A stretch of 64,000 nucleotides of DNA, taken from Halopiger aswanensis (GTDB taxonomy: Archaea > Halobacteriota > Halobacteria > Halobacteriales > Natrialbaceae). Below, piece by piece: positions 55,419-63,537 of this stretch. Below the pieces are notes generated by a model that did not search any database, was not told where the DNA came from, and saw only the letters and a list, made by a program, of their open reading frames with translations. The translations under genes and the position numbers were made by a program. The stretch spans positions 1,054,001 through 1,118,000 of the forward strand of contig NZ_RAPO01000001.1 in NCBI RefSeq assembly GCF_003610195.1, written 5' to 3'. Within the stretch, counting starts at the first letter, position 1. Each line of letters starts with the position of its first letter.

Positions 55419-56309
55419 ATGTCTGACGAAAACGATATTGGTGTTTTGTACATCGCAACGGGAGAGCAATACATCAAAGAAGCTGAAATATCCGTACAAT
55501 CGCTTAAACGCCATAATGATATCCCTGCAGCAATTCGGACAGACAACTTAGAAGAAGTTAATGAAAATCTTTTTGAGATAATATTACCAGCAAGAAGGAC
55601 TGATGGAGATTTCGGAGATTCGATTATATCAATTGAGGATACACCATTTCAAAGAACAATATTTCTTGATTCAGATACATATGTTTGCGATAACATTAAT
55701 GGTTTAATCGATGCCTTAGACCGATTTGATCTACTCGCCGCACACAACCCAGGGAGTCGGAACTCAAAAAAGCGCGGTGGGTATATTGCAGATGCACCAG
55801 ACACCTTCCCCCTATATAATACTGGTGTAATGTCATTTAAATCAAATAAGAAGGTTAAATCATTATTTAATGATTGGGAGAAAATATATGAGAAGAACAA
55901 AAAAGAAATAAAATTGAACCTAAACCAACCAGCGTTCAGGGAAGCCTTGTACAAGAGTGATGTCGCAATTGGGACGATCCCCTCAGAATATAATCTAAGA
56001 GTGCATGACCAAGGGTCAGTTGGATTTGCATCCGATAAAGTCCGGATTGTACACGGTAGGCATCCGATGGGACTAGACGTGATTGCCGATCATCTCAACA
56101 AAAAAACCGGTATGAGAGTATACACGTCGAAAAAATGGCCGATCGAAGTTATTGGACGTCGGCCATCCTACCGATTTATAGTCAATTCATTTATTAGAGA
56201 AGAGGGGAATGAAGGTGGACTGCGAGAACGATTTGAACGGTCTGTGAGAGAAAAAGGGCTAGTCAAGACTCTTTGGGAAGCCTTTAAGTGGAAGTCAAAC
56301 TCGGGATGA
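55419..56309 (+). CDS. Glycosyltransferase family 8-like (nucleotide-diphospho-sugar transferase fold)
   Basis: A 296-residue protein. DIGVLYIATGEQYIKEAEIS is a family-8-like start and the metal-binding DxD is in IFLDSDTYVCDN (about residue 85), followed by FPLYNTGVMSFK and LNQPAFREALY, also typical of GT8/PF03407-type enzymes. ATG 55419 is preferred to TTG 55404 because a TATA-like TAATATATG (near 55386) would place the transcription start only a few bases ahead of it. The protein is not acidic and the gene is AT-rich. Donor sugar unknown. Confidence 0.75.
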   Translation: MSDENDIGVLYIATGEQYIKEAEISVQSLKRHNDIPAAIRTDNLEEVNENLFEIILPARRTDGDFGDSIISIEDTPFQRTIFLDSDTYVCDNINGLIDALDRFDLLAAHNPGSRNSKKRGGYIADAPDTFPLYNTGVMSFKSNKKVKSLFNDWEKIYEKNKKEIKLNLNQPAFREALYKSDVAIGTIPSEYNLRVHDQGSVGFASDKVRIVHGRHPMGLDVIADHLNKKTGMRVYTSKKWPIEVIGRRPSYRFIVNSFIREEGNEGGLRERFERSVREKGLVKTLWEAFKWKSNSG

Positions 56310-57333
56310 GACGAAATTCCGTTACGGTAGCGGTCTACAATGTTGGATATAGTATTAATTCTAGCCTGGTATTTTCCGATCAAATACGGATCAGTCATAC
56401 ATCAGACTGCGCCTGCTCAGGACACGTCCCGTTCTCACCACAGGTGTGGCACTCTGTGGACGTTTTCTGGAAATTTACCGTTGAAACTGGAGTACCGAAT
56501 TTCTCAGCCTTGTATTGAATTTGTGTGGAGTTTGGTAAACGCCTATCCGTAAGGAGTGGGTTCATAACACGCCATAGTCTATGTCCTCGCGAATGTATTG
56601 GAGTTTTTCTAGCACGGGGCTTTTCAGTGGATGATGTGGTCAAACACGCCATAGGCTGTCGCTATACTCAACAGCTATTCAATTACTTCTGAGCCGTTAG
56701 AGACGGTGATTGGTCCTGAAGCACGTTTTCGGAAGTCACTGTAGATGTTGGGAGCGATATGGATGTTGCGCTCGTCACGGTGGCATATCTGGCTAAGTCG
56801 GTATCCCGATGTCAACCAACCGCGTCCGCTTTGCGTCGGATTTCGACCGTACTTCGACTTCTCTATACGCTTTGATATGCTCATACTACGCCCCGTCACA
56901 TTCTAGGTTCCGACCCGAACCCGTCTCGGCGTCACCTGTGTGTTCTGCCGAACCCGTGACCAACCCCCTAGAAGTCCGGTGATTTAATCAGGGCGTGTAA
57001 TACCGAAGATGCGTGCATATAGCGGTTTTACCGTCCCTGTGGAGATTACTTCGAGTGTAGTGTTTCGATTACTAGCACTAGAGTCCAAGACCAGTGTAGA
57101 ATTTGAGTGTGGATGGTACCGTCTAGTTAGCGCAGTTTGAGGAACGGGCGGATTGGAGAGTGAGTTTGGAACGATGCTTGCAAACCTGTTAGCGAGTGCT
57201 ACGCGGCAGAATTTGATGAAGCGTGGGATGAGAACGAGAGCAGACAGGACACCTATCAGGACGTTCGATGGCGATGAGGATGTTATATTGGACTTCCCCC
57301 TCTATTATGACCTTCCGTCTCCCAAGTACGTGC
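56310..57333. other. Gene-poor region with decayed mobile-element pieces
   Basis: About 1 kb containing a tnpB remnant on the minus strand (see the pseudogene) and a short plus-strand frame near 57153-57290 that reads FDEAWDENESRQDTYQDVRW in one register. The latter ends in a stop and could be the end of a small decayed gene. No intact gene, RNA or array is visible. Base composition rises in GC toward the aldo/keto reductase gene, marking the end of the AT-rich island. Confidence 0.4.
56395..56652 (-). pseudogene. tnpB (IS1341/IS605 type) remnant
   Basis: A minus-strand frame reads IQYKAEKFGTPVSTVNFQKT, then STECHTCGENGTCPEQAQ. This matches the end of TnpB proteins, where an EYKAExxGIxVxxVNPxxTSxxC segment leads into the zinc ribbon (CxxCG, then a Cys pair). 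Only the C-terminal quarter is visible and the RuvC glutamate and aspartates are not; further upstream (to about 56899) the frame breaks up. Inactive insertion remnant. Confidence 0.55.
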
Positions 57334-58341
57334 ATGAACGACCGACGACTCGGCGAGACAGGCCTGCAGGTCTCACCGCTGTGTTTCGGGACGTGGCGAT
57401 TCGGGAAGGAACAAGACGGCGTCGTCGAGACGGGCCGCGAGGAAGCCCATGAACTGCTCGAAGCCTTCGCGGAACGTGGCGGCAACTTCATCGACACGGC
57501 CAACGGCTACGGCGACGGCGACTCCGAGCGGTGGATCGGCGAGTGGCTCGCGGACCGCGACCGCGAAGACTTCGTGATCGCGTCGAAGTGCTACTGGTCG
57601 ACGGTCTCTCGGTTCCAGGAAAACCTCTCCCGGAAGAACGTCCGTGCGGAGGTCGAAGGCTCGCTCGACCGGTTGGGGACGGACTACCTCGACATCCTGT
57701 ACCTGCACCGGTTCGACGACGAGACGCCGATCGAGACCACGCTGCGAACGATTGACGACCTCGTCTCCGAGGGGAAGGTCCACTACGTCGGTATCTCGAC
57801 CTGTGACGCCTGGAAGCTCACGAAGGGCCTCTGGAAGGCCGACGTAAACAACTACGAGGCCTTCAGCGTCACGCAACCCCTGTTTCACGCTGCCTACTAC
57901 GAGGACGTCGCGGAGTACCTCGATGTGTGTGCCGATCAGAACCTCGCGGTCTGTCCGTACTCACCGCTGGCTGGCGGGTTTCTCACCGGAAAGTACGAGC
58001 GCGTCGGCGACGGGACCTACGACCTAGACGCGCCGGAGGGGACCCGTGCGGAGCTGTCCGATCGATTCACGGACTTCTACGTCTCCGAACGGGGATGGCA
58101 CGTTCTCGACGCCGTCCGCGAGGTCGCCGACGAGGTCGATGCGACGCCTGCCCAGGTTGCGCTCCGGTGGCTCATGGACCAGCCCGACTTCGACTGCGTG
58201 CCGATCATCGGCGCCCGCACCGTTGACCAGCTCAAGGAGAACCTCGGCGCCGTCGACATCTCGCTCACGGACGAACAGTTCGATCGCATCTTCGACGCCC
58301 GCTACGACGAGAACGGGAAACTCTACAAGACGAACGCCTGA
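57334..58341 (+). CDS. Aldo/keto reductase
   Basis: A 335-residue TIM-barrel NAD(P)H-dependent oxidoreductase starting at ATG 57334. It has LQVSPLCFGTWRFG, the catalytic Asp/Tyr loop in NFIDTANGYGDGDSERWIGE (Tyr near residue 60), the Lys in VIASKCYWS, the His in YLHRFDDETPIE and the cofactor-binding PIIGARTVDQLKENLGAV. Reduces a sugar or other carbonyl compound; substrate unknown. It is GC-rich and acidic like the core genome and marks the boundary of the AT-rich island. Confidence 0.9.
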   Translation: MNDRRLGETGLQVSPLCFGTWRFGKEQDGVVETGREEAHELLEAFAERGGNFIDTANGYGDGDSERWIGEWLADRDREDFVIASKCYWSTVSRFQENLSRKNVRAEVEGSLDRLGTDYLDILYLHRFDDETPIETTLRTIDDLVSEGKVHYVGISTCDAWKLTKGLWKADVNNYEAFSVTQPLFHAAYYEDVAEYLDVCADQNLAVCPYSPLAGGFLTGKYERVGDGTYDLDAPEGTRAELSDRFTDFYVSERGWHVLDAVREVADEVDATPAQVALRWLMDQPDFDCVPIIGARTVDQLKENLGAVDISLTDEQFDRIFDARYDENGKLYKTNA

Positions 58342-58394
58342 GACGATCAACGCGCTCGCGCCAGCTGGCCAGCCTTATTGCGTCCAGTATCGGC

Positions 58395-59672
58395 CTAGAA
58401 CAGGAACCGTTCTTCGAGATCGGTCGGAAGAATCACCTCGAGCTCACCATGCGACTCGTACTCGTGAAGCAGTTCGACCAGCCGCTCGAAGGCCTCGAGG
58501 TCCTCGCCCTCGAGCTGGTGATACATCACTGACGTGATCCCGCGCTGTTCGGCTGTCCGCTCGAGTACGGTCTCGAGGCGGTCAACGCTCGGTTCACTGA
58601 TCCGGGACGCAAGCCTGGTGTTCGTAGTGTATCCCTGTACCGGACGGCCACCGGCAAAGCCGATCGCGTGGTGCTCGTCGACGAGTTCGAGCGTCGTCGC
58701 GTCGTACCGCCCGTACGGATAGGCGAAATACTCGGCTCCGTCTTCGAATCCCCGTTCGATGAGCCACTGTTTGCCCTCGCGGATCTCGGCCGCCTGTTCG
58801 GCAATGTTGAGTTCGGGGAGCCGTCCGTGACTACGAGTGTGATTCCCGATACACCAGCCGGCGTCGTCGAGTTCGTATAGCTGGTCGGTCGTGAGCCACT
58901 GCTCGCCACTGTCGATCGAGTCGGGGTTGACGAACGTCGCCGCAGGATAGCCGCATTCCTCGAGAATCGGTAAGGCTTCGGTGTAGTCGGTGGCGCTGCC
59001 GTCGTCGAACTGGATCATCACCGCTCCCGTCTCCGGACGGGGCGTAACGTGGAAGTCGTCGAACCACACGGTCCGCGTGTCCCCCTCGGCCGTCCAGAGC
59101 TGAATGTGAACCTCGGAAACACTCGTGGCATCGAATCCCGTATCGAGCGCTTCGATACCGAAGTTGTATCGCATCAGCGGGAGTTCACCACCGACACCGC
59201 GTCGGTAGTCGATCGAATTGCCCTCCGTGTCGACCAACCGCACCCAGGGGACGACGACGTCGTCCGCCGCGACTGCGACACCGGGGACGACGTCAGCGAG
59301 GTCACGCGGTTCTGCGAACGTCTTCGTGAGTCGCGTCGCCCCTCGGGCTGCCGGAACTTCGACCCGCGCGCTCTGGGAGCCGACGACGGCCCGGTTTGGA
59401 TCTGCCGTCAGGGTCCCGCCCGTGATGTCCCACGTCTCGAGATTCTCGAAGTCGTCGTGGGTGCCGGCTTCGGCCGGCTGATCGACCGCAGTCTCGTCGG
59501 TCGAGGATCCACCCTCCTCGTCAGGTAGCGCCGCTCGAGTGTCGTCAGGTGGCAATGTCGAATCATCGGTACTGTCGCGGTCCGTATTGGTAGAACGCGA
59601 GGCAATACAACCCGCGACACCGGCTACGGCCGACGCTGTTATCGAGAGATAGGTCCGTCGCCTCATTACCAT
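58395..59672 (-). CDS. Tat-exported lipoprotein polysaccharide deacetylase
   Basis: A 425-residue protein. The twin-arginine signal (MRRRTYLSITASAVAGVAGC) ends in a lipobox Cys, so it is a membrane-anchored extracytoplasmic lipoprotein. An acidic, Thr/Asp-rich linker follows (to about residue 75), then a beta-rich region (about residues 80-205) that may bind carbohydrate. The NodB-type domain follows with VMIQFDDGSATDYTEALPIL (catalytic Asp pair, about residue 218), GWCIGNHTRSHGRLPEL (metal-binding His, about residue 270) and AYPYGRYDATTLELV. It deacetylates N-acetylated sugars of a surface polysaccharide. Confidence 0.88.
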   Translation of the reverse strand: MVMRRRTYLSITASAVAGVAGCIASRSTNTDRDSTDDSTLPPDDTRAALPDEEGGSSTDETAVDQPAEAGTHDDFENLETWDITGGTLTADPNRAVVGSQSARVEVPAARGATRLTKTFAEPRDLADVVPGVAVAADDVVVPWVRLVDTEGNSIDYRRGVGGELPLMRYNFGIEALDTGFDATSVSEVHIQLWTAEGDTRTVWFDDFHVTPRPETGAVMIQFDDGSATDYTEALPILEECGYPAATFVNPDSIDSGEQWLTTDQLYELDDAGWCIGNHTRSHGRLPELNIAEQAAEIREGKQWLIERGFEDGAEYFAYPYGRYDATTLELVDEHHAIGFAGGRPVQGYTTNTRLASRISEPSVDRLETVLERTAEQRGITSVMYHQLEGEDLEAFERLVELLHEYESHGELEVILPTDLEERFLF

Positions 59673-60011
59673 CGAAATAGATCAAATTCTGCTATTGTTA
59701 TGACTACAATATTATTCAGTAACTGAATGGGTTCGAAATCTCTGAGCACGAAGCCCAATTAGCCCGAGCGACGAGTGGGAATCTGAGACGGCACCCGACG
59801 AATGCATCCGTTGTTCAACTTTAGAAACCCCTTCAGGAGTTACGATGACTAACTCACTCGAGACTGCCAGCAGTTAGCCTTCGAGGACCGTTCAGATCCC
59901 CGCAAAAGCCGACTAATGTCGGCTAACCGCCGACTACGTTCTACACCCAATCATCGTCGTCAAAGCAGCCGGTCCCTTACTAACTGCCGGTCTCGCGAAC
60001 GCAGCGCAACG

Positions 60012-60503
60012 GTGGCGCTCCGTATTCCGTTGCTTCCGCGCTTGGTTCGCTGGCTCGGCCCCGTCGGTATTGCCGCAGGTATCTGTTACTGGTCGCTCGT
60101 AACGACCCCGCCGACGATCTCTCCGGTTGGGTTCGAGTGGGGAGCCGCGGCTGTCACTGGCGTCGCAACGAGTAGTGTTGGAGTCCTACTCGACCCCACC
60201 GCTGTACCACAATCGTATTTTCAGCACGGCATCGCCTACGCGCTTCTCGCACTTGCCCTCGCGTACGCCCTTGCCGACCGTGAGTCAAACATCATCAGGA
60301 AGGCGTTGGTAGTCATCGTTCTCGCAACGACTTACGGCACACTCATGGAGTTCGGACAGCTGTTCCGGCCCGAGCGCACCGCCTCCGTTACGGATGGGAC
60401 GGTCAACGCGCTCGGCGCACTGACTGCACTGTGCTGGTACGAACTCGAGCGCCGTGTGGAGTTCGTATCGTTTGCGGAACTCCGCAGTCCAACCAGTCAG
60501 TAG
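60012..60503 (+). CDS. VanZ-like membrane protein
   Basis: A 163-residue protein with four hydrophobic helices (from GPVGIAAGICYWSLV onward) and the VanZ-family motif MEFGQLFRPERTASVTDGTVNALGA near residue 120. GTG 60012 was chosen; an in-frame ATG at 59916 would add a 32-residue Arg/Ser-rich segment unlike the family. VanZ-type proteins are membrane proteins of unknown biochemical role; the haloarchaeal ones are usually found near surface-polysaccharide genes. Start is uncertain. Confidence 0.65.
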   Translation: MALRIPLLPRLVRWLGPVGIAAGICYWSLVTTPPTISPVGFEWGAAAVTGVATSSVGVLLDPTAVPQSYFQHGIAYALLALALAYALADRESNIIRKALVVIVLATTYGTLMEFGQLFRPERTASVTDGTVNALGALTALCWYELERRVEFVSFAELRSPTSQ

Positions 60504-60587
60504 AACAACAACAGCAGCCGCTCTCCGAACCCACTACGAGCCCGAAAACGGAACCACCAAGTAGCGGATTTGCGACCACGGAGACGA

Positions 60588-61139
60588 ATGCGACGCGCAG
60601 TCCGGTTCGTAATGGCCGCCGTCTTTCTCACAGCCCTGCTCGGACTCTGCGTCCACTACGGGGCGACGTACGACGAGGGCTGGCCGCACCCGACCGGCGA
60701 CCAACTGCGGGACGACTACGACGCGTACGTCGGCGAGCGCGTCCTGCTATTCGGCGAGGTCCGATCCGTCGACGCCGAATCGAGTTCCATCACGATCCAC
60801 GTCACCGACTCCGCAGACGAGGTCGCGGCCGAACTCGAGATCCATGACTTCGAGAAGCCGGTCGAACCCGGCGGCGTCGTGCAGGTCTACGGCGTGCTCG
60901 AGGCGGATCGAACGATGACGCCGATCCAGACGATCGTCGTCAACGGCGGAACGACCGCCTTCTACTACAAGCTCGGCGCCTCCGTTACGGGCGTGCTCCT
61001 CGCAATCGGCTACTTCCTCGTCCACTGGCGACCGACTGTCCGAGGGTTCGGGTTCGAACCGCGGACCGACACGACCGCCCGACAAACAGTGAATGCCGAC
61101 GATCCGACTGAGTCCACGGAGGCAGATTGCAATGGCTGA
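60588..61139 (+). CDS. Membrane-anchored protein with OB-like domain, unknown function
   Basis: A 183-residue protein with a hydrophobic N-terminal helix (VMAAVFLTALLGLCVHYG), then an extracytoplasmic part (about residues 30-125: YVGERVLLFGEVRSVD, then strands ending in VVQVYGVLEADRTMTPIQTI) with a pattern of five-stranded OB-fold type, and a second helix (LGASVTGVLLAIGYFLVHW). I recognise no family with certainty. Overlaps the next gene by 8 bp, so they are translationally coupled. Confidence 0.65.
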   Translation: MRRAVRFVMAAVFLTALLGLCVHYGATYDEGWPHPTGDQLRDDYDAYVGERVLLFGEVRSVDAESSSITIHVTDSADEVAAELEIHDFEKPVEPGGVVQVYGVLEADRTMTPIQTIVVNGGTTAFYYKLGASVTGVLLAIGYFLVHWRPTVRGFGFEPRTDTTARQTVNADDPTESTEADCNG

Positions 61140-61638
61140 TCTCCTCTCGCACGTCCTCGCCGCCTACGCCATTTTCACCATCGGAAGCTGGCGCCTCGAG
61201 TGGCTCACGAAACGGTGGGTGGCCGTCGCGATGATCGGCGCGCTCCTGCCCGATCTCAACCGCATCGGACTGTTCGTCACCGACGCGACCCTCGAAACGG
61301 TCCTGGACCTCCCGTTCAGTGTCGACGGGATCCACACGCTCGGCGGGGTCCTCGTTCTCGCGGGCGTCGGTTCGATGGTTGTGACGAGCCAGCACCGCCG
61401 GGCGTTCGGTATGCTACTTGGCGGAGCGCTCTCGCACCTTCTGATAGATGGGGTCAAAGCGTACGCCGACGGTGCTGCAGGCGCGTGGCTGTACCCGTTC
61501 ACGTGGTATCGGCCGCCGACACCGAGCCTCTATATCTCGTCGGATCCGGCCGTCCTCGTCGTCACCGCTGTAGCCGCTGGACTCGTCCTGCTCTACGATC
61601 GTTTCTGGGTCGTCGATGGACGATCACTCCTGACGTAG
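61132..61638 (+). CDS. Membrane-bound metal-dependent hydrolase-like protein (YdjM/DUF457 type)
   Basis: A 168-residue membrane protein with four or five helices. It carries the family's early His in MADLLSHVLAAYAI, the Asp-containing ALLPDLNRIG near residue 40, and SHLLIDGVKAYADG near residue 105, the pattern seen in YdjM-like metal-dependent hydrolases. The start ATG 61132 overlaps the preceding stop. Function unknown; it may act on membrane lipids or cell-surface components. Confidence 0.7.
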   Translation: MADLLSHVLAAYAIFTIGSWRLEWLTKRWVAVAMIGALLPDLNRIGLFVTDATLETVLDLPFSVDGIHTLGGVLVLAGVGSMVVTSQHRRAFGMLLGGALSHLLIDGVKAYADGAAGAWLYPFTWYRPPTPSLYISSDPAVLVVTAVAAGLVLLYDRFWVVDGRSLLT

Positions 61639-61873
61639 CGCAACCGTCTCGAGTGAGCAGACCGCTACAGATTGTCGATTTACACGTCCTTGAGCCGATC
61701 TCGTTCGGAACCACAATTCCAATGACAAAAACAGCGTATATTGTAATGTCCTGATGGGCTGGTGAAATTATAACCGGGTCAGAGTGTAGTATATCCCGAA
61801 CTGCAATTCCATCACGTTCTATATGTAATTATAAGATAATTTTATTTCCAGTGGCGATGTCCATCAGCATGTA
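61639..61873. other. Intergenic region before the DUF7503-like gene
   Basis: No gene in this stretch. A TATA-like AATTTTATTT near 61839-61848 lies about 30 nt upstream of the small gene at 61874, fitting a leaderless or very short-leader transcript. Confidence 0.45.
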
Positions 61874-62008
61874 ATGTCGGACGATACCAGCATGCAAGAT
61901 TACCTCGCACAGCACCCACGAATGATCGGCGTCCTGTTCACACTGTTTGTCCTCTTGAGTCAAACGGGCACAGTTGCGGCGGGGATCAGCAGTCAGGTCG
62001 GGCCGTAA
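61874..62008 (+). CDS. Tiny membrane protein, DUF7503-like
   Basis: A 44-residue protein (MSDDTSMQDYLAQHPRMIGV, then LFTLFVLLSQTGTVAAGIS) with a single hydrophobic helix. It has the layout of the small haloarchaeal DUF7503 proteins: a short polar start, a HPR(L/M)IGVLF segment, a helix ending in an Ala-Gly stretch, and a short tail. Function unknown. Below 60 residues, so easily missed. Confidence 0.6.
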   Translation: MSDDTSMQDYLAQHPRMIGVLFTLFVLLSQTGTVAAGISSQVGP

Positions 62009-62098
62009 CAATTCGTGAAACGTACTAACGACTACTGAGTGTCATTTTCGTCGCGAAGGGGATTTCGGTTGGCGATTATAGAGATTTCGAGGCGAAAA

Positions 62099-62118
62099 CC
62101 CACGGCTTTAGCCGTGGG
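62099..62118 (+). repeat. Left-end hairpin of the IS element
   Basis: Perfect eight-base inverted repeat with a four-base loop, in the place where TnpA-recognised left-end structures of IS605-type elements lie. Confidence 0.7.
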
Positions 62119-62215
62119 ATGAAGCCGACAACTGGGAGACTCACCACGCTCGAACGCTCGGACGGATATTCCACGCCGGTCATAATTTTCAATAGGATAT
62201 TGCTCATAACTGGTT

Positions 62216-63487
62216 ATGAATACAGTACGGATGTTGGAGACGACCCGTACCTATGTCGCACGCATCACGAACCACTCACAGGTTCGTGACGACCTCGACC
62301 AGTGCGGGTTCGCCGCGTCCAAACTGTGGAACGTCGGCCGCTACTACATCCAACAACGGTGGGCTGAAGACAGTGAGATACCCGACGAAGCCGAGCTGAA
62401 GTCGGAGTTAAAAGCCCACGAACGTTACAGTGACCTGCATTCTCAGTCAAGTCAGCGAGTTCTCGAAGAACTTGCTGAGGCGTTCAATGGGTGGTACAGC
62501 TCCGACGATGGCAACAACCCACCGGGCTATCGGAAACGTGGCGATCGACACCCACGCTCCACCGTGACGTGGAAACAGAAAGGCATCAAGCACGACGCCA
62601 AACACGGTCAAATCCGACTCTCGAAAGGCTGGAATCTGAAAGACGGACGGTCTGACTTCATCCTCGCCGAGTACGAAACCCGACCTGACGTAGAAGTCAA
62701 GAACATCCAGCAAGTGCGTGCCGTCTGGAACGGAGACGAATGGGAACTTCACCTCGTCTGCAAGAAAGAAATTCCCGTCGAAGACGCGCCCGGCGACAAC
62801 ACAGCAGGCATCGACCTTGGCATCAGCAACTACCTCGCCATCGACTACGAGGACGGCCCCTCGGAGTTGTATCCGGGGAACGTGCTGAAAGAGGACAAGC
62901 ACTACTTCACCCGCGAGGAGTACCAGACCGAAGGCGAGAACGGACCATCAAAGCGTGCGTTGAAAGCTCGTCGGAAACTCTCCCGACGCAAAGACCACTT
63001 CCTCCACACTCTCAGCAAGCACATCGTTGAGCGGTGTCTCGAAGAAGATGTGACGAAGATCGCAGTTGGCGACCTCAGCGACATCCGCGAAGACGAAAAC
63101 GGTGACTCGCGGAACTGGGGTCAGTCGGGGAATAAGAAATTGCACGGTTGGGAGTTCGACCGGTTCACGAACCTGCTCGAATACAAGGCCGAAGAACACG
63201 GTATCCTCGTTGACCGGGTGGACGAAGACAACACCTCGAAGACGTGTTCGTGTTGTGGGCAGATTCGAGACAGCAACCGCGTGGAGCGTGGTCTGTACGT
63301 CTGTGAGTCGTGCGAGACGACGATGAACGCCGATGTGAACGGTGCGGTGAATATCCGACGAAAGATAACTCAGAGTCCCCCGACCGGGGATATGAGTAAC
63401 GGCTGGTTGGCCCAGCCCGGAGTCTTCCTGTTCGACCGCGAGAGCGGATGGTTCACACCGAGAGAACAGGGAGACTGCAAACCGTAA
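62216..63487 (+). CDS. tnpB: TnpB RNA-guided nuclease homologue
   Basis: A 423-residue IS1341-type protein. RuvC-I is in AGIDLGISNYLA (Asp200), the region equivalent to RuvC-II is IAVGDLSDIRED (Gly285 in place of the usual Glu of VEDL-type motifs), the zinc ribbon is CSCCGQ with YVCESCE (first Cys at about residue 344), and RuvC-III is NADVNGAVNI (Asp373). TnpB proteins use an omega-RNA from the element's right end to cleave DNA. The 40-residue C-terminal tail is usual in haloarchaeal copies. Whether the altered RuvC-II site is active is not known. Confidence 0.9.
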   Translation: MNTVRMLETTRTYVARITNHSQVRDDLDQCGFAASKLWNVGRYYIQQRWAEDSEIPDEAELKSELKAHERYSDLHSQSSQRVLEELAEAFNGWYSSDDGNNPPGYRKRGDRHPRSTVTWKQKGIKHDAKHGQIRLSKGWNLKDGRSDFILAEYETRPDVEVKNIQQVRAVWNGDEWELHLVCKKEIPVEDAPGDNTAGIDLGISNYLAIDYEDGPSELYPGNVLKEDKHYFTREEYQTEGENGPSKRALKARRKLSRRKDHFLHTLSKHIVERCLEEDVTKIAVGDLSDIREDENGDSRNWGQSGNKKLHGWEFDRFTNLLEYKAEEHGILVDRVDEDNTSKTCSCCGQIRDSNRVERGLYVCESCETTMNADVNGAVNIRRKITQSPPTGDMSNGWLAQPGVFLFDRESGWFTPREQGDCKP

Positions 63488-63537
63488 TATCCCAACGCTC
63501 GGGAATCCCACCCCTTCAGGGGTGGGAGGAGGTCAAG
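63488..63537 (+). ncRNA. Putative omega-RNA 3' end of the tnpB element
   Basis: The hairpin at 63506-63527 and the AGGAGGTCA tail just after tnpB occupy the place where omega-RNAs of IS605-family elements end; the guide would be the flanking sequence right after. No transcript evidence is available; the RNA would overlap the 3' end of tnpB. Confidence 0.35.

Larger units (their letters stand above)
62091..63537 (+). mobile_element. IS1341-type (IS200/IS605 family) element, tnpB only
   Basis: A single-gene transposable element: tnpB without an adjacent tnpA. The left end includes a perfect hairpin (CCCACGGC-TTTA-GCCGTGGG at 62099-62118) and the right end another (TCCCACCCC-TTCA-GGGGTGGGA at 63506-63527) followed by GGAGGTCA. 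Both are typical of subterminal hairpins in this family. Boundaries are estimates; target sequence and exact ends need comparison with an empty site. Confidence 0.75.
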
